Shown here piece after piece: positions 23,271 through 34,891 of a DNA stretch of 64,000 nt. Made by a program: the position numbers and the translations under genes. The stretch spans positions 88,775,001 through 88,839,000 of the forward strand of contig CM073885.1 of assembly GCA_037176705.1 (NCBI GenBank), given 5' to 3'. Below the pieces are notes generated by a model that had not been told where the DNA came from, searched no databases, and saw only the letters and a list, made by a program, of their open reading frames with translations. The stretch's first letter is position 1. Each line of letters starts with the position of its first letter. Source of the DNA: Molossus alvarezi. Taxonomy: Eukaryota > Chordata > Mammalia > Chiroptera > Molossidae.

Positions 23271-26200
23271 TTATATTCCAGAAATCAGTGAGATCATATG
23301 AAATTTGTCTTTCACTGCTTGGCTTGTTTCACTTAGGATGATACTTTCCAGGTCCCTCCATGTAGTCTCAAAGGATAAGAGATCTTTCTTTCTTACCGCT
23401 GCGTAGTACTCCATTGTGTATATGTACCACAGCTTTTTAATCCATTCGTCTACTGATGGGCACTTGGGCTGTTTCCAGATCTTAGCGATTGTAAATAGTG
23501 CTGCTACAAAGATGGGGGTACATATATTCTTTCTGATTGGTGTTTCAGGCTTCTTAGGGTATATTCCTAGAAGTGGGATCACTGGGTCAAATGGGAGTTC
23601 AATTTTTAATTTTTTGAGGTGACACCATATTGTTTTCCATAGTGGCTGCACCAGTCTGCATTCCCACCAACAGTGTGCTAGAGTCCCCTTTTCTCCACAC
23701 CCTCGCCAACACTTGTTGTTTGATGATTTGTTGATGGCGGCCATTCTGACAGGTGTGAGGTGATACCTCATTGTTGTTTTGATTTGCATCTCTCTGATGA
23801 TTAGTGATGATGAACATTTCTTCATATGTCTCTTAGCCATTTGTATGTCCTGTTTGGAGAGGTGTCTATTTAGTTCCTCTGCCCATTTTTTAATTGGATT
23901 CTTTGTCTTCCTTTTGTGGAGTTGTATGAGCTCTCTATATGTATTGGAAATTAACCCCTTATCTGATATATCATTGGCAATTATGCTCTCCCATACAGTG
24001 GGTAGCCTTTCCGTTTTGATGATTGTATCTTTCGCTGTGCAGAAGCTTTTGAGTTTGATGTAGTCCCATGTGTTCATTTTCTCCTTTGTTTCTATTGCCT
24101 TAGGTGATGTGTCAGTAAAAATTCTGCTGCGTATGATGTCTGATATTTTGTTGCCCACAGTCTCCTCTAGGATTTTTATGGATTCATGAGTTACATTTAA
24201 GTCTTTTATCCATTTTGAGTTTATTTTGGTGTAGGGTGTAAGTTGATGGTCTAGTTTCATTTTTCGGCAAGTAGCTGTCCAATTTTCCCAGCACCATTTA
24301 TTAAAGAGGCTGTCCTTACTCCACTGAATGCTCTTGCCACCTTTGTCAAATATTAATTGAGCATATTGCCTAGGGTCCATTTCTGGGTTCTCTATTCTGT
24401 TCCACTGGTCTATATACCTGTTCTTGTGCCAGTACCAGGCTGTTTTGATTATGGTGGCTTTGTAGTATAACCTGAAATCTGGTATTGTGATCCCTCCAAC
24501 TTTGTTCTTCCTTTTCAAGATTGCTGTGGCTATTCGAGGCCTTTTTTGGTTCCATATGAACTTTTGAAGTAATTGTTCTAATTCTTTGAAGTATGCCGTT
24601 GGTATTTTGATGGGGATTGCGTTGAATCTATAGATTGCTTTGGGTAATATGGACATTTTAATGATGTTAATTCTCCCAATCCATGAACAGGGTATGTTCT
24701 TCCACTTTTTTACATCTTGCTCTATTTCTTTTTTCAAAGACCTGTAGTTTTCTGCGAATAGGTCCTTTATCTCTTTGGTTAAGTTTATTCCTAGGTATCT
24801 TAATTTTTTTGCCGCAATGGTAAATGGGATTGTTTGCTTAGTTTCTCTTTCTGTGAGTTCATCATTGGTGTATAAGAATGCCATCGATTTCTTGACGTTA
24901 ATTTTGTATCCTGCTACTTTGCCAAATTCATTTATTAAGTCTAGTAAGCTTTTGGTGGAGTCTTTGGGATTTTCTATGTACAGTATCATGTCATCTGCAA
25001 ATAATGACAATTTCACTTCCTCCTTTCCAATTTGGATCCCTTTTATTTTTTCTTCCTGTCTGATTGCTGTGGCTAAGACTTCCAGTACTATGTTAAATAG
25101 GAGTGGCGAAAGTGGGCATCCTTGCCTTGTTCCTGTTCTTAAGGGAAATGCTTTTAGTTTTTGCCCATTGAGTATGATGTTGGCTGTAGGTCTTTCATAT
25201 ATGGCCTTTATTATGTCGAGATATGATCCCTCTATTCCCACACTGCTGAGTGTTTTTATCAGAAATGGATGCTGGATTTTGTCAAAGGCTTTTTCGGCAT
25301 CTATTGATATGATCATGTGGTTTTTATTCTTCAATTTATTTATGTGGTGTATCACATTTATGGATTTGCGAATATTGTACCAGCCTTGCATCCCTGGGAT
25401 GAATCCCACCTGGTCATGGTGGATAATTTTTCTGGTGTATTGCTGGATTCGATTTGCTAGTATTTTGTTCAGGATTTTGGCATCTATGTTCATCAGGGAT
25501 ATTGGCCTGTAGTTTTCTTTCTTTGTTGTGTCTTTTTCTGGTTTTGGAATTAGAGTTATGTTGGCTTCATAAAACGAGTTTGGAAGTCTTCCTTCTTCTT
25601 GAATTTTTTGAAATAGTTTGAGGAGAATGGGTATTAGTTCTTCTTTGAATGTTCGGTAAAACTCCCCTGTGAAGCCATCCGGGCCTGGGCTTTTGTTTGC
25701 TGGAAGAGTCTTGATTACATCTTCAATTTCTTCTGTTGTTATTGGTCTGTTCAAGTTTTCAATCTCTATCTGATCCAATTTTGGGAGACTATGTGTTTCT
25801 AGAAATTTGTCCATTTCGCCTAGATTTTCGAATTTGTTGCCGTATAATTTTTCATAGTAGTTGTTAACGATCTTTTGTATTTCTGTAGGGTCAGTTGTTA
25901 TCTCTCCTGTTTCATTTCTGATTTTATGTATTTGGGTTCTCTCTCTTTGTTTCTTGGTGAGTCTAGCTAAGGGTCCATCAATCTTGTTTATCTTTTCGAA
26001 AAACCAGCTCTTTGTTTTATTGATCCTCTGGATTGTTTTTTTGGTCTCTATGTCGTTTATTTCTGCTCTGATCCTTACTATTTCTTTTCTTCTACTTGCT
26101 CTGGGGTTTTCTTTTTGTTTACTCTCTAGTTCTTTAAGTTGTGAGGTTAGGTAGTCTATTAGAGATTTTTCTTCTTTTTTGAGGTAGGCCTGTAGTGCTA

Positions 26201-27095
26201 TAAACTTCCCTCTCAGAACTGCTTTTGCTGCATCCCATAGATTTTGTATTGTTGTGTCCTCATTTTCATTGGTTTCCAGGAAGTTTTTGATTTCTTCCTT
26301 GATTTCCTCGGTGACCCATTCATTGTTTAATAACATTCTATTTAGCTTCCATGTGTTAAAATGTCTTTGCATGTTCTTCTTGCAATTGATTTCTAGTTTC
26401 ATACCATTGTGGTCTGAGAAGATGCTTGTTATAATTTCAATCTTCTTGAACTTGTAGAGACTTAGTTTGTGCCCTAACATGTGGTCTATCTTTGAGAATG
26501 TCCCATGTGCACTTGAGAAGAATGTGAATTCTGTAGTTTTGGGGTGTAGTTCTCTGTAGATATCTATTAAATCCATTTGGTCTAGTGCTTCATTTAGAGT
26601 CTCTGTTTCCTTGCTAATTTTTTGTCTAGAGGATCTATCCAGTGATGTGAGCGGGGTGTTGAAGTCCCCTGTTATGATTGTATTACTATCGATTTCTCCT
26701 TGGAAGTCCTCCAGAAGATTTTTAATATATTTTGGTGCTCCTATATTGGGTGCATATATGTTTATCAAGGTTATATCTTCCTGTTGGATAGATCCTTTCA
26801 ATATTATGTAGTGGGCTTCTTTGTCTCTAGTTATGGCCTTCAATCTGAAGTCTATTTTATCAGATATCAGTATTGCTACCCCAGCTTTTTTTTCTTTTCC
26901 ATTTGCTTGAAAGATTTTTTTCCATCCCTTCACTTTCAATCTATGTGAGTCTTTTGTTGTGAGGTGGGTTTCTTGTAAACAGCATATAGATGAGTCTTGC
27001 TTTCTTATCCAGTCAGCTACTCTGTGTCTTTTTATGGGAGCATTCAGTCCATTTACATTTAAGGTGGTTATTGATATGTACTTATTTATTGCCAT
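23271..27095 (-). CDS. LINE-1 ORF2 protein, intact (endonuclease / reverse transcriptase)
   Basis: A 1,274-aa polyprotein that nicks target DNA and reverse-transcribes the LINE-1 RNA at the nick. The N-terminal APE-type endonuclease (~1-240) keeps every residue known to matter in human ORF2p, offset by one: N13, E42 (QETH), Y114, D144 with N146 (GDFN), T191, D204 and S227-D228-H229. The reverse transcriptase (~450-780) has D599 (SIDAEKAFD) and the FADD box at 699-702. The C-terminal Cys block is C1129, C1133, H1141, C1146. The length is normal for a mammalian ORF2p. The start ATG lies 45 bp after the ORF1 stop, the usual arrangement for unconventional reinitiation. No stop or frameshift was found. 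Activity is inferred, not shown. Confidence 0.97.
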   Translation of the reverse strand: MAINKYISITTLNVNGLNAPIKRHRVADWIRKQDSSICCLQETHLTTKDSHRLKVKGWKKIFQANGKEKKAGVAILISDKIDFRLKAITRDKEAHYIILKGSIQQEDITLINIYAPNIGAPKYIKNLLEDFQGEIDSNTIITGDFNTPLTSLDRSSRQKISKETETLNEALDQMDLIDIYRELHPKTTEFTFFSSAHGTFSKIDHMLGHKLSLYKFKKIEIITSIFSDHNGMKLEINCKKNMQRHFNTWKLNRMLLNNEWVTEEIKEEIKNFLETNENEDTTIQNLWDAAKAVLRGKFIALQAYLKKEEKSLIDYLTSQLKELESKQKENPRASRRKEIVRIRAEINDIETKKTIQRINKTKSWFFEKINKIDGPLARLTKKQRERTQIHKIRNETGEITTDPTEIQKIVNNYYEKLYGNKFENLGEMDKFLETHSLPKLDQIEIENLNRPITTEEIEDVIKTLPANKSPGPDGFTGEFYRTFKEELIPILLKLFQKIQEEGRLPNSFYEANITLIPKPEKDTTKKENYRPISLMNIDAKILNKILANRIQQYTRKIIHHDQVGFIPGMQGWYNIRKSINVIHHINKLKNKNHMIISIDAEKAFDKIQHPFLIKTLSSVGIEGSYLDIIKAIYERPTANIILNGQKLKAFPLRTGTRQGCPLSPLLFNIVLEVLATAIRQEEKIKGIQIGKEEVKLSLFADDMILYIENPKDSTKSLLDLINEFGKVAGYKINVKKSMAFLYTNDELTERETKQTIPFTIAAKKLRYLGINLTKEIKDLFAENYRSLKKEIEQDVKKWKNIPCSWIGRINIIKMSILPKAIYRFNAIPIKIPTAYFKELEQLLQKFIWNQKRPRIATAILKRKNKVGGITIPDFRLYYKATIIKTAWYWHKNRYIDQWNRIENPEMDPRQYAQLIFDKGGKSIQWSKDSLFNKWCWENWTATCRKMKLDHQLTPYTKINSKWIKDLNVTHESIKILEETVGNKISDIIRSRIFTDTSPKAIETKEKMNTWDYIKLKSFCTAKDTIIKTERLPTVWESIIANDISDKGLISNTYRELIQLHKRKTKNPIKKWAEELNRHLSKQDIQMAKRHMKKCSSSLIIREMQIKTTMRYHLTPVRMAAINKSSNNKCWRGCGEKGTLAHCWWECRLVQPLWKTIWCHLKKLKIELPFDPVIPLLGIYPKKPETPIRKNICTPIFVAALFTIAKIWKQPKCPSVDEWIKKLWYIYTMEYYAAVRKKDLLSFETTWRDLESIILSETSQAVKDKFHMISLISGI

Positions 27096-27140
27096 TTTTG
27101 TTTAGTGTGGTTCTGTTTTTCTTCCCATTTCTCCTGGTAA

Positions 27141-28043
27141 TTACAGCAGTCCTTTTAACATTTCTTGCAGTGCTGGTTTGGTGCTAATGTACTCCCTTAG
27201 CCTTATTTTGTCTGGGAAGCTCTTTATTTGGCCTTCTATTTTGAACGATAGCCTTGCTGGGTAGAGTAGTCTTGGATTCATATCCTTGTTTTTCATGACC
27301 TTGATTACTTCATGCCATTCCCTTCGAGCCTGTAATGTTTCTTGTGAGAAGTCAGCTGAGAGCCTTTTGGGGGTTCCTTTGTAGGTAACCTGTTGCTTAT
27401 CTCTTGCTGCTTTTAGGATTCTCTCTTTGTCTTGAATTTTTGGCAGTTTGATTACTATGTGTCTTGGTGTGGGCCTGTTTGGGTTCTTCTTACTTGGGGC
27501 TCTCTGAGCTTCTTGAACTTGAATGCCTTCTTCCTTCACCAAATTAGGGAAGTTTTCTGTCACTATTTCTTTGAATATATTCTCTAGCCCTCGCTTACTT
27601 TCTTCTTCTTCAGGGACTCCTATGATACGAATATTATTACGTTTCCAGTTGTCCCACAATTCTCTTAAGCTCTCTTCTTGTTTTTTAATCTTTTTTTCCT
27701 TTTGGTTTTCTGATTGGTTGATTTCTTCTAGCCTGTCTTCTAATTCACTGATCCGGTCCTCAGCTTCCCCTACTCTGCTTTTTAGACCTTCCAGTGTGTT
27801 TTTCATTTCCGATATGTCATTCTTCATTTCTTCCTGTTGGTTTTTCATTTCCAGATGGTTTATTTTCAACATTTCTATGTCTTTACTCATGTTGTTCATG
27901 TCCTTACACATGCTGTTGAGCTTCCGCAACATCATGGCTCTAAATTCTAGTTCTGTTAACTTGCTTAACTGCACCTCATTTATTTCATCTTCTGTAGAGG
28001 TCTCTTGATCTTTCATTTGGCTTTTGTTTCTGTTTCTCACCAT
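27141..28043 (-). CDS. LINE-1 ORF1 protein, intact (RNA-binding chaperone)
   Basis: A 300-aa protein if started at MVRNRNKSQM (28043). The frame stays open upstream to an ATG at 28139 (332 aa), but the inner start fits the basic N terminus of other ORF1 proteins better. A long heptad-rich coiled coil (~45-135, with EMKNDISEMKNTLEGL and DRISELEDRLEEI) would form the trimer. It is followed by the RRM-like core (RELWDNWKRNNIRIIGVPE; ENFPNLV) and the C-terminal domain (RPTPRHIVIKLPK, then LSADFSQETLQARREW). These are the standard ORF1p modules that coat LINE-1 RNA in cis. No internal stop. It precedes ORF2 by 45 bp in the same element. Confidence 0.95.
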   Translation of the reverse strand: MVRNRNKSQMKDQETSTEDEINEVQLSKLTELEFRAMMLRKLNSMCKDMNNMSKDIEMLKINHLEMKNQQEEMKNDISEMKNTLEGLKSRVGEAEDRISELEDRLEEINQSENQKEKKIKKQEESLRELWDNWKRNNIRIIGVPEEEESKRGLENIFKEIVTENFPNLVKEEGIQVQEAQRAPSKKNPNRPTPRHIVIKLPKIQDKERILKAARDKQQVTYKGTPKRLSADFSQETLQARREWHEVIKVMKNKDMNPRLLYPARLSFKIEGQIKSFPDKIRLREYISTKPALQEMLKGLL

Positions 28044-28229
28044 TTTCGTTATCACAGTGGGCTTTGGAGTCTGCCAAGTTTTCCCAGTGGGTGTTGGTGT
28101 TTTGCTGTTTGTGGCTCCCTCTCCTGGGTTTGGATGCACCAGGGAGGACCCACTTTAATCCCGCCAAGTCCCCTGTTCTCCGGGAGTCTGTGTGGCTCCA
28201 GCGGGGAGTTTAGCAGGCTATAGCGTTAG

Positions 28230-29330
28230 GAGGACCCATGCAGGGTGGCAAGGGAGGCGGTGGGAATAATTTCCCGCCGAGTTCCCTGGTCCTGCCCAGT
28301 TCCCTGGGGGCCAGGAGTCTGTGCAGCTTCAGCGGAGAGTTTAGCCCGCTACAGAGTTTCCAGGGCCCTGCAGGCGGGAAGGGAGACAGTAGAGTTCACT
28401 TTCCACCGCGTTCCCCTGTCCCACCCAGTTGCCTGGGGTCTGCGAGTCCTTGCGGCTTCAGGGGCAACAGGGTTTCCAGGCCGTGCAAGGCGGGGAGGGA
28501 GGCGGTAGAATTAACTTTCCACCCGTTCCCCGGTCCCACCGAGTTGCCTGGGGTCTGGGAGTCTGTGCGGCTTCAGGGGCAACAGGGTTTCCAGGCCGTG
28601 CAAGGCGGGGAGGGAGGCGGTAGAATTAACTTTCCACCCGTTCCCCGGTCCCACCGAGTTGCCTGGGGACTGCGAGTCTGTGTGGCTTCAGGGGCAACAG
28701 GGTTTCCAGGCCGTGCACGGCGGGGAGAGAGGCGGTAGAATTAACTTTCCACCGCGTTCCCCGGTCCCACCGAGTTGCCTGGGGTCTGGGAGTCTGTGCG
28801 GCTTCAGGGGCAACAGGGTTTCCAGGCCGTGCAAGGCGGGGAGGGAGGCGGTAGAATTAACTTTCCACCGCGTTCCCCGGTCCCACCGAGTTGCCTGGGG
28901 ACTGTGAGTCTGTGCGGCTTCAGGGGCAACAGGGTTTCCAGGCCGTGCACGGCGGGGAGAGAGGCGGTAGAATTAACTTTCCACCGCGTTCCCCGGTCCC
29001 ACCGAGTTGCCTGGGGTCTGCGAGTCTGTGCGGCTTCAGGGGCAACAGGGTTTCCAGGCCGTGCAAGGCGGGGAGGGAGGCGGTAGAATTAACTTTCCAC
29101 CGCGTTCCCCGGTCCCACTGAGTTGCCTGGGGTCTGCGAGTCTGTGCGGCTTCAGGGGCAACAGGGCCTTGCAGGGCGGGAGGGGAGGCAGTAGAATTAA
29201 CTTTCCGCCTAGTTCCCCGGTTCCTCCGAGTTCCCCGGTCCCGCCCAGTTCCCTGGGGGCCAGGAGTCTGTGCGGCTTCAGCGGAGAGCCTAGCCTAGCC
29301 GGCTACAGAGTTTCCAGGGCCGTGCACGGT
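28230..29330 (-). promoter_or_regulatory. LINE-1 5' UTR monomer array (putative promoter)
   Basis: Seven near-identical 115-116-bp units can be counted from the anchor GCAACAGGG at 28464, 28579, 28694, 28810, 28926, 29042 and 29158. More diverged partial units lie on both sides (28230-28400 and 29190-29330). Each unit is GC-rich and contains 'gagtctgtgcggcttcagggg' and 'gtagaattaactttccacc'. Such tandem monomers act as the promoter in mouse LINE-1s; that role here is inference. Confidence 0.9.
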
Positions 29331-29572
29331 GGGAAGAAAGGTGGTGGAATTAACTTCCCCTCTAGTTCCCTGGCCCCTGCCCAGGCCGCTGCGGACCCTG
29401 GGCTCTCGGTCCCCTCTCCCGTCCTCGCAAGCCTACCAGGACTGAGTGGGTGTTTCTGGTTAAGTGGTCCTCCAAGGTGTCCTTCCGCTGCCCTTTCCTG
29501 AAGGTTTGCCTTTGTTTTCCTTGTAAATCCAGTTTGGTCTTGGGAGACGGTCTGGTTCCCTCCATTCACTTC

Positions 29573-29581
29573 GCCGCCATT
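29573..29581 (-). promoter_or_regulatory. YY1-like site at LINE-1 5' end
   Basis: GCCGCCATT on the plus strand (AATGGCGGC in LINE-1 sense) lies about 25-35 nt from the 5' end of the element. The human LINE-1 has a YY1 site in the same position that fixes transcription start. The LINE-1 at 54971-60916 keeps AAAATGGCGG near 60766-60775. Confidence 0.65.
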
Positions 29582-30150
29582 TCTCCTTCTCTCGGCAAAG
29601 TCATCTAAACTGCACATATTTAAAGTATATAATTTTATGAGATTTGACCTATGTATATGCCTGTGGAATGTGCACCATAACCAAGTAAATGAACATTTCT
29701 ATTACCTCTCAAAGTTTCCTCATTTCTTTTCAAATCTGTCCCTCTCTCTGGATCCTTTCTCTCCCAAAACACATCTCCAGGCAACCACTGATCTACTGTG
29801 TCGAATAGTTAAATTTGCATTTACTAGAAGTTTATATAAATAGTTACTTACATAGGTTTCACCTCTATATTGTCTGCCTCTTTCATAGATTTGTTCATTT
29901 TTAAAAAAATTTTTTTTTAATTTTTTTGTTACAGATATTTTACCTTTTTTACCCCATTGGCACCCCCCTCCCCACCCCTGCCCCGCCCCGTCCCCGGCTT
30001 AGTTGTCCAAGTCCATTGGTCACGCATACATGCATATAAGTTCTGTGGTTTATCTCTTCCCACCCCCCCACCCCCTCTTCCGAGGGATGTCAGTCTGTGC
30101 CCTACTTTTATATTTCTGGGTCTACCGTATTTCTCAGACTGTTATGTTCA

Positions 30151-33100
30151 TTATATTCCGTATATAAGTGAGATCATGTGGTATTTGTCTTTTTCTGCTT
30201 GGCTTATTTCACTTAGGATAATACTTTCCAGGTCCCTCCATATCGTCTCAAAGGATAAGAGATCTTTCTTTCTTACCGCTGCATAGTCCTCCATTGTGTA
30301 TATGTACCACTGCTTTTTTATCCATTCATCTACTGATGGACACTTGGGCTGTTTCCAGATCTTAGCTATTGTACATAGTGCTGCTATGAACATGGGGGTA
30401 CATATATTCTTCCTGATTGGTGTTTCAGGCTTCTTAGGGTATATTCCTAGAAGTGGGATCACTGGGTCAAATGGAAGGTCAATTTTTAATTTTTTGAGGA
30501 AACACCATATTGTTTTCTACAGCGGCTGCACCAGTCTGCATTCCCACCAGCAGTGTATTAGAGTCCCCTTTTCTCCACACCCTCGCCAACACTTGTTGTT
30601 TGATGATTTGTTGATGGCGGCCATTCTGACAGGTGTGAGGTGATACCTCCTTGTTGTTTTAATTTGCATCTCTCTGATGATTAGTGATGTTGAGCATTTC
30701 TTCATATGTCTCTTGGCCATTTGTATGTCCTGTTTGGAGAGGTGTCTATTCAGCTCCTCTGCCCATTTTTTAATTGGGTTATTTGTCTTTCTTTTGTTGA
30801 GCTGTATGAGCACTCCATATATATTGGAAATTAACCCCTTATCTGATACATCATTGGCAATTAGGCTCTCCCATACAGTGGGTTGCCTTTACATTTGATG
30901 ATTGTTTCTTTTGCTGTGCAGAAGCTCTTTAGTCTGATGTAGTCCCAGGTGTTCATTTTTTCCTTTGTTTCTGTTGCCTTAGGTGATGTATCAGTGAAAA
31001 TTCTGCTCCGTATGATGTCCGAAATTTTGTTGCCTACATTTTCTTCTAGAATTTTTATGGATTCACGGGTCACATTTAAGTCTTTCATCCATTTTGAGTT
31101 TATTTTTGTGTATGGTGTAAGTTGATGGTCTAGTTTCATTTTTTTGCATGTAGCTGTTCAATTTTCCTAACACCATTTATTAAAGAGGCTGTCGTTACTC
31201 CACTGTATGCTCTTGCCACCTTTGTCAAATATTAATTGAGCGTATTGCTTTGGGTCCATTTCTGGGTTTTCAGTTCTGTTCCACTGGTCTATATGCCTGT
31301 TCTTGTGCCAGTACCAGGCTGTTTTGGTTACAGTCGCTTTGTAGTATAACCTGATATCTGGTATTGTGATCCCACCTACCTTGTTCTTCTTTTTCAAGAT
31401 TGCTGTGGCTATACGGGGTCTTTTTTGGTTCCATATGAACTTTTGAAGTATTTGTTCTAGTTCTATGAAATATGTCGTTGGTATTTTCATGGGGATTGCA
31501 TTGAATCTATAGATTGCTTTGGGTAGTATGGACATTTTAATTATGTTAATTCTTCCAATCCATGAACAGGGTATGTGCTTCCACTTTTTTATATCTTCCT
31601 CTATTTCTTTTTTCAATGACCTTTAGTTTTCTGCAAATAGGTCCTTTACTTCTTTGGTTAAGTTTATTCCTAGGTATCTTAATTTTTTTGCCATGATAGT
31701 AAATGTGATTGTTTTTTCAGTTTCTCTTTCTGTGAGTTCATCATTGGTGTACAAGAATGCCGTCGATTTCTTGACATTCATTTTGTATCCTGCTACTTTG
31801 CCAAATTCGTTTATTAAGTCTAGATTTTTGATGGATTCTTTAGGGTTTTCTATGTATAATATCATGTCATCTGCAAATAATGACAGTTTCACTTCCTCCT
31901 TTCCAATTTGGATCCCTTTTATTTTTTCTTCATGTCTTATTGCTGTGGGTAAGACTTCCAGTACAATGTTAAATAAGAGTGGCGAAAGTGGACATCTCTG
32001 TCTTGTTCCTGTTCTTAATGGAAATGTTTTTAGTTTCTGTCCATTGAGTTTGATGTTGGCTGTAGGTCTTTCATATATGGCCTTTATTATGTCGAGATAT
32101 GATCCCTCTATTCCCACACTGCTGAGCGTTTTTATCAGAAATGGATGCTGGATTTTGTCGAATGCTTTTTCAGCATCTATTTACATGATCATGTGGTTTT
32201 TATTCTTCATTTTGTTTATGTGGTGTATCACATTTATTGATTTGCAAATATTGTACCAGCCTTGCATCCCTGGAATGAATCCCACTTGGTCATGGTGAAT
32301 AATTTTTTGATGTATTTCTGGATCTGATTTGCTAATATTTTGTTCAGGATTTTGGCGTCTATGTTCATCAGGGATATTGGCCTGTAGTTTTGTTTCTTTG
32401 TAGTGTCTTTTTCTGGTTTTGGAATTAGAATTACGCTGGCCTCATAGAACGTGTTTGGAAGTCTTCCTTCTTCTTGAATTTTTTGAAATAGTTTGAGGAG
32501 AATGGGTGTTAGTTCTTTTTTGAATGTTCGGTAAAACTCCCCCGTGAAGCCATCTGGGCCTGGGCTTTTGTTTGCTGGGAGAGTCTTGATTACCTCTTCA
32601 ATTTCCTTAATTGTTATTGGTCTGTTCAAGTTTTCTATCTCTTCCGGGTCCAGTTTTGGGAGTCTGTGCGTTTCTAGAAATTTGTCCATTTCACTTAGAT
32701 TTTCGAATTTGTTGCCATATAGTTGTTCATAGTAGTTGTTAACGATCTTTTGTATTTCCGTGGTGTTGGTTGTTACTTCTCCTCTTTCATTTCTGATTTT
32801 GTGTATTGGGGTTCTCTCTCTTTGTTTCTTGGTGAGTCTAGCTAAGGGTCCATCAATCTTGTTTATTTTTTCAAAAAACCAGCTCTTTGTTTCATTGATC
32901 CTTTGAATTGTTTTTTTGGTCTCTCTGTCATTTATTTCTGCTCTGATCTTTACTATTTTCCTCCTTCTACTTGCTCTGGGGTTTTCTTTTTGTTTGCTTT
33001 CTAGTTATTTAAGTTGTGAGGTTAGACAGTCAATTAGAAATTTTTCTTGTTTTTTGAGGTAGGCCTGTAGTGCTATGAACTTCTCTCTCAGAACTGCTTT

Positions 33101-33970
33101 CGCTGCATCCCATAGATTTTGTGTTGTTGTGTGATCATTTTCATTGGTTTCCAGGAAGTTTTTAATTTCTTCCTTGATCTCCTCGGTAACCCATTCATTG
33201 TTTAATAACATGCTATTTAGCCTCCATGTGTTGAAATGTCTTTGCATGTTCTTGTTGCAATTGATTTCTAGTTTCATGCCATTGTGATCTGAGAAGATGC
33301 TTGATATGATTTCAATCTTTTTGAACTTGTAGAGATTTAGTTTGTGTCCTATCATGTGGTCTATCTTTGAGAATGTCCCATGTGCACTTGAGAAGAATGT
33401 GTATTCTGTAGTTTTGGGGTGTAATTCTCTGTAGATATCTATTAAATCCATTTGGTCTAGTGCTTCATTTAGAGTCTCTGTTTCCTTGCTAATTTTTTGC
33501 CTAGAGAATCTATCCAGTGGTGTCAACGGGGTGTTGAAGTCCCCTGCTATGATTGTATTGTTGTCGATTTCTCCTTGGAAGTCCTCCAGAAGATTTTTAA
33601 TATATTTTGGTGCTCCTATATTGGGTGCATATATGTTTATCAAGGTTATATCTTCCTGTCGGATAGATCCTTTCAATATTATGTAGTGGCCTTCTTTGTC
33701 TCTAGTTATGGTCTTCGTTTTGAAATCTATTTGATCAGATATGAGAATTGCTACCCCAGCTTTTTTTTCCTTTCCATTTCCTTGGAAAATTTTTTTCCAT
33801 CCCTTCACTTTCAACCTATGTGAGTCTTTTGTTGTGAGGTGGGTCTTTTATAAACAACATATAGATGAGTCATGCTTTCTTATCCAATCAGCTACTCTGT
33901 GTCTTTTTATGGGAGCATTCAATCCATTTACATTTAAGGTGATTATTGATATGTACTTATTTATTGCCAT
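30151..33970 (-). pseudogene. LINE-1 ORF2 pseudogene
   Basis: ORF2 homology is continuous but split into at least seven open pieces by stops and frameshifts: 33005-33814, 32234-32689, 31623-32117, 31167-31616, 30861-31139, 30517-30813 and 30151-30462. The endonuclease part is the best preserved ([21 protein letters not shown]). The FADDMILY box survives near 31865 but the protein cannot be made whole. Confidence 0.93.
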
Positions 33971-34015
33971 TTTTGTTTAGTGTGGTTCCATTTTTCTTCC
34001 CATATCTACTGCTAA

Positions 34016-34891
34016 TTACAGCAGTCCTTTTAACATTTCTTGCAGTGCTGGTTTGGTGCTAATGTATTTCCTTAGCCTTTTTTTGTCTGTGAAGCTCTTT
34101 ATTTGACCTTCTATTTTGAATGATAGCCTAGCTGGGTAGAGTAGTCTTGGATTCAGATTTTTGTTTTTCATGACTTTGATTACTTCATGCCATTCCCTTC
34201 TGGCCTGTAGTGTTTCTTGTGAGAAGTCAGCTGAGAGAGAGCCTTATGGGGTTTCCTTTGTAGGTAACCTGTTGCTTATCTCTTGCTGCTTTTAGGATTC
34301 TCTGTCTTTAGTTTTTGACATTTTAATTACTATGTGTCTTGGTGTGGGCCTGTTTGGGTTCTTCTTACTTGGGACTCTTTGTGCTTCTTGAACTTGAATG
34401 CCTTCTTCCTTCACCAAATTAGGGAAGTTTTCTGTCACTATTTTTTTGAATATATTCTCTATCCCTTGCTCATTTTCTTTTTCTTCGGGGACTCCTATGA
34501 TGCGAATATTATTACGTTTCCAGTTGTCCCACAGTTCTCTTAAGCTGTCTTTTTTAATAGTTTTTTCCTTTTGTTTTTCTGATTGGTTGATTTTTTCTAC
34601 CCTGTCTTCTAATTCACTGATCCGGTCCTCAGCTTCCTCTACTCTGCTTTTTAAACCTTCCAATGTGTTTTTCATTTCTGATATGTCATTTTTTTATCTC
34701 TTCTTGATGGTTTTTAATTTCCAGTTGGCTTATTTTCAGTGTCTCTATGTCCTTACTCATGCTGTTCAGCTTCCCAAGATCATGGCTCTGAATTCTAGCT
34801 CTGTTAACATGCCTAATTGCTCCACATTGATCTCATCTTCAGTGGAGGTCTCTTGCTCTTTCATTTGGCTTCTGTTTCTGTGTTTCACCAT
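34016..34891 (-). pseudogene. LINE-1 ORF1 pseudogene
   Basis: ORF1 homology from the start-like CAT at 34889-34891 to a stop at 34016. It is disrupted by indels in the coiled coil (~34690-34790) and in the C-terminal part (~34240-34315). The longest open piece is 34292-34675. Confidence 0.88.

Larger units (their letters stand above)
23061..29606 (-). mobile_element. Full-length young LINE-1 with intact ORF1 and ORF2
   Basis: A 6,546-bp minus-strand LINE-1 bounded by a perfect 17-bp duplication. Reading on the minus strand: 5' UTR 29606-28044 with a block of ~116-bp monomers; ORF1 to 27141; a 45-bp spacer; ORF2 27095-23271; a ~200-bp 3' UTR; and an A-rich AATAAATAAAT tail. Both frames are open throughout and the catalytic residues are present, which sets it apart from every other LINE-1 here. 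It is a candidate retrotransposition-competent copy and very likely recent. It sits inside an ancient LINE-1, far downstream of NUBPL. Confidence 0.97.

Noticed and set aside
24775..25512. 245-aa hydrophobic ORF on the plus strand, looking like a membrane protein
   Set aside because: It is the exact antisense of the intact ORF2 reverse transcriptase; the same pattern appears opposite the dead copies (31654-32298, 56567-56995).
28464..29166. Regular ~116-bp spacing suggestive of a CRISPR-like or satellite array
   Set aside because: The whole unit is repeated, with no unique spacers; it lies inside a LINE-1 5' UTR in mammalian DNA.
28238..29501. Overlapping plus-strand ORFs with repeated blocks
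   Set aside because: They are shadows of the tandem 5' UTR monomers of the minus-strand LINE-1; the repeated peptide is the monomer read on the wrong strand.
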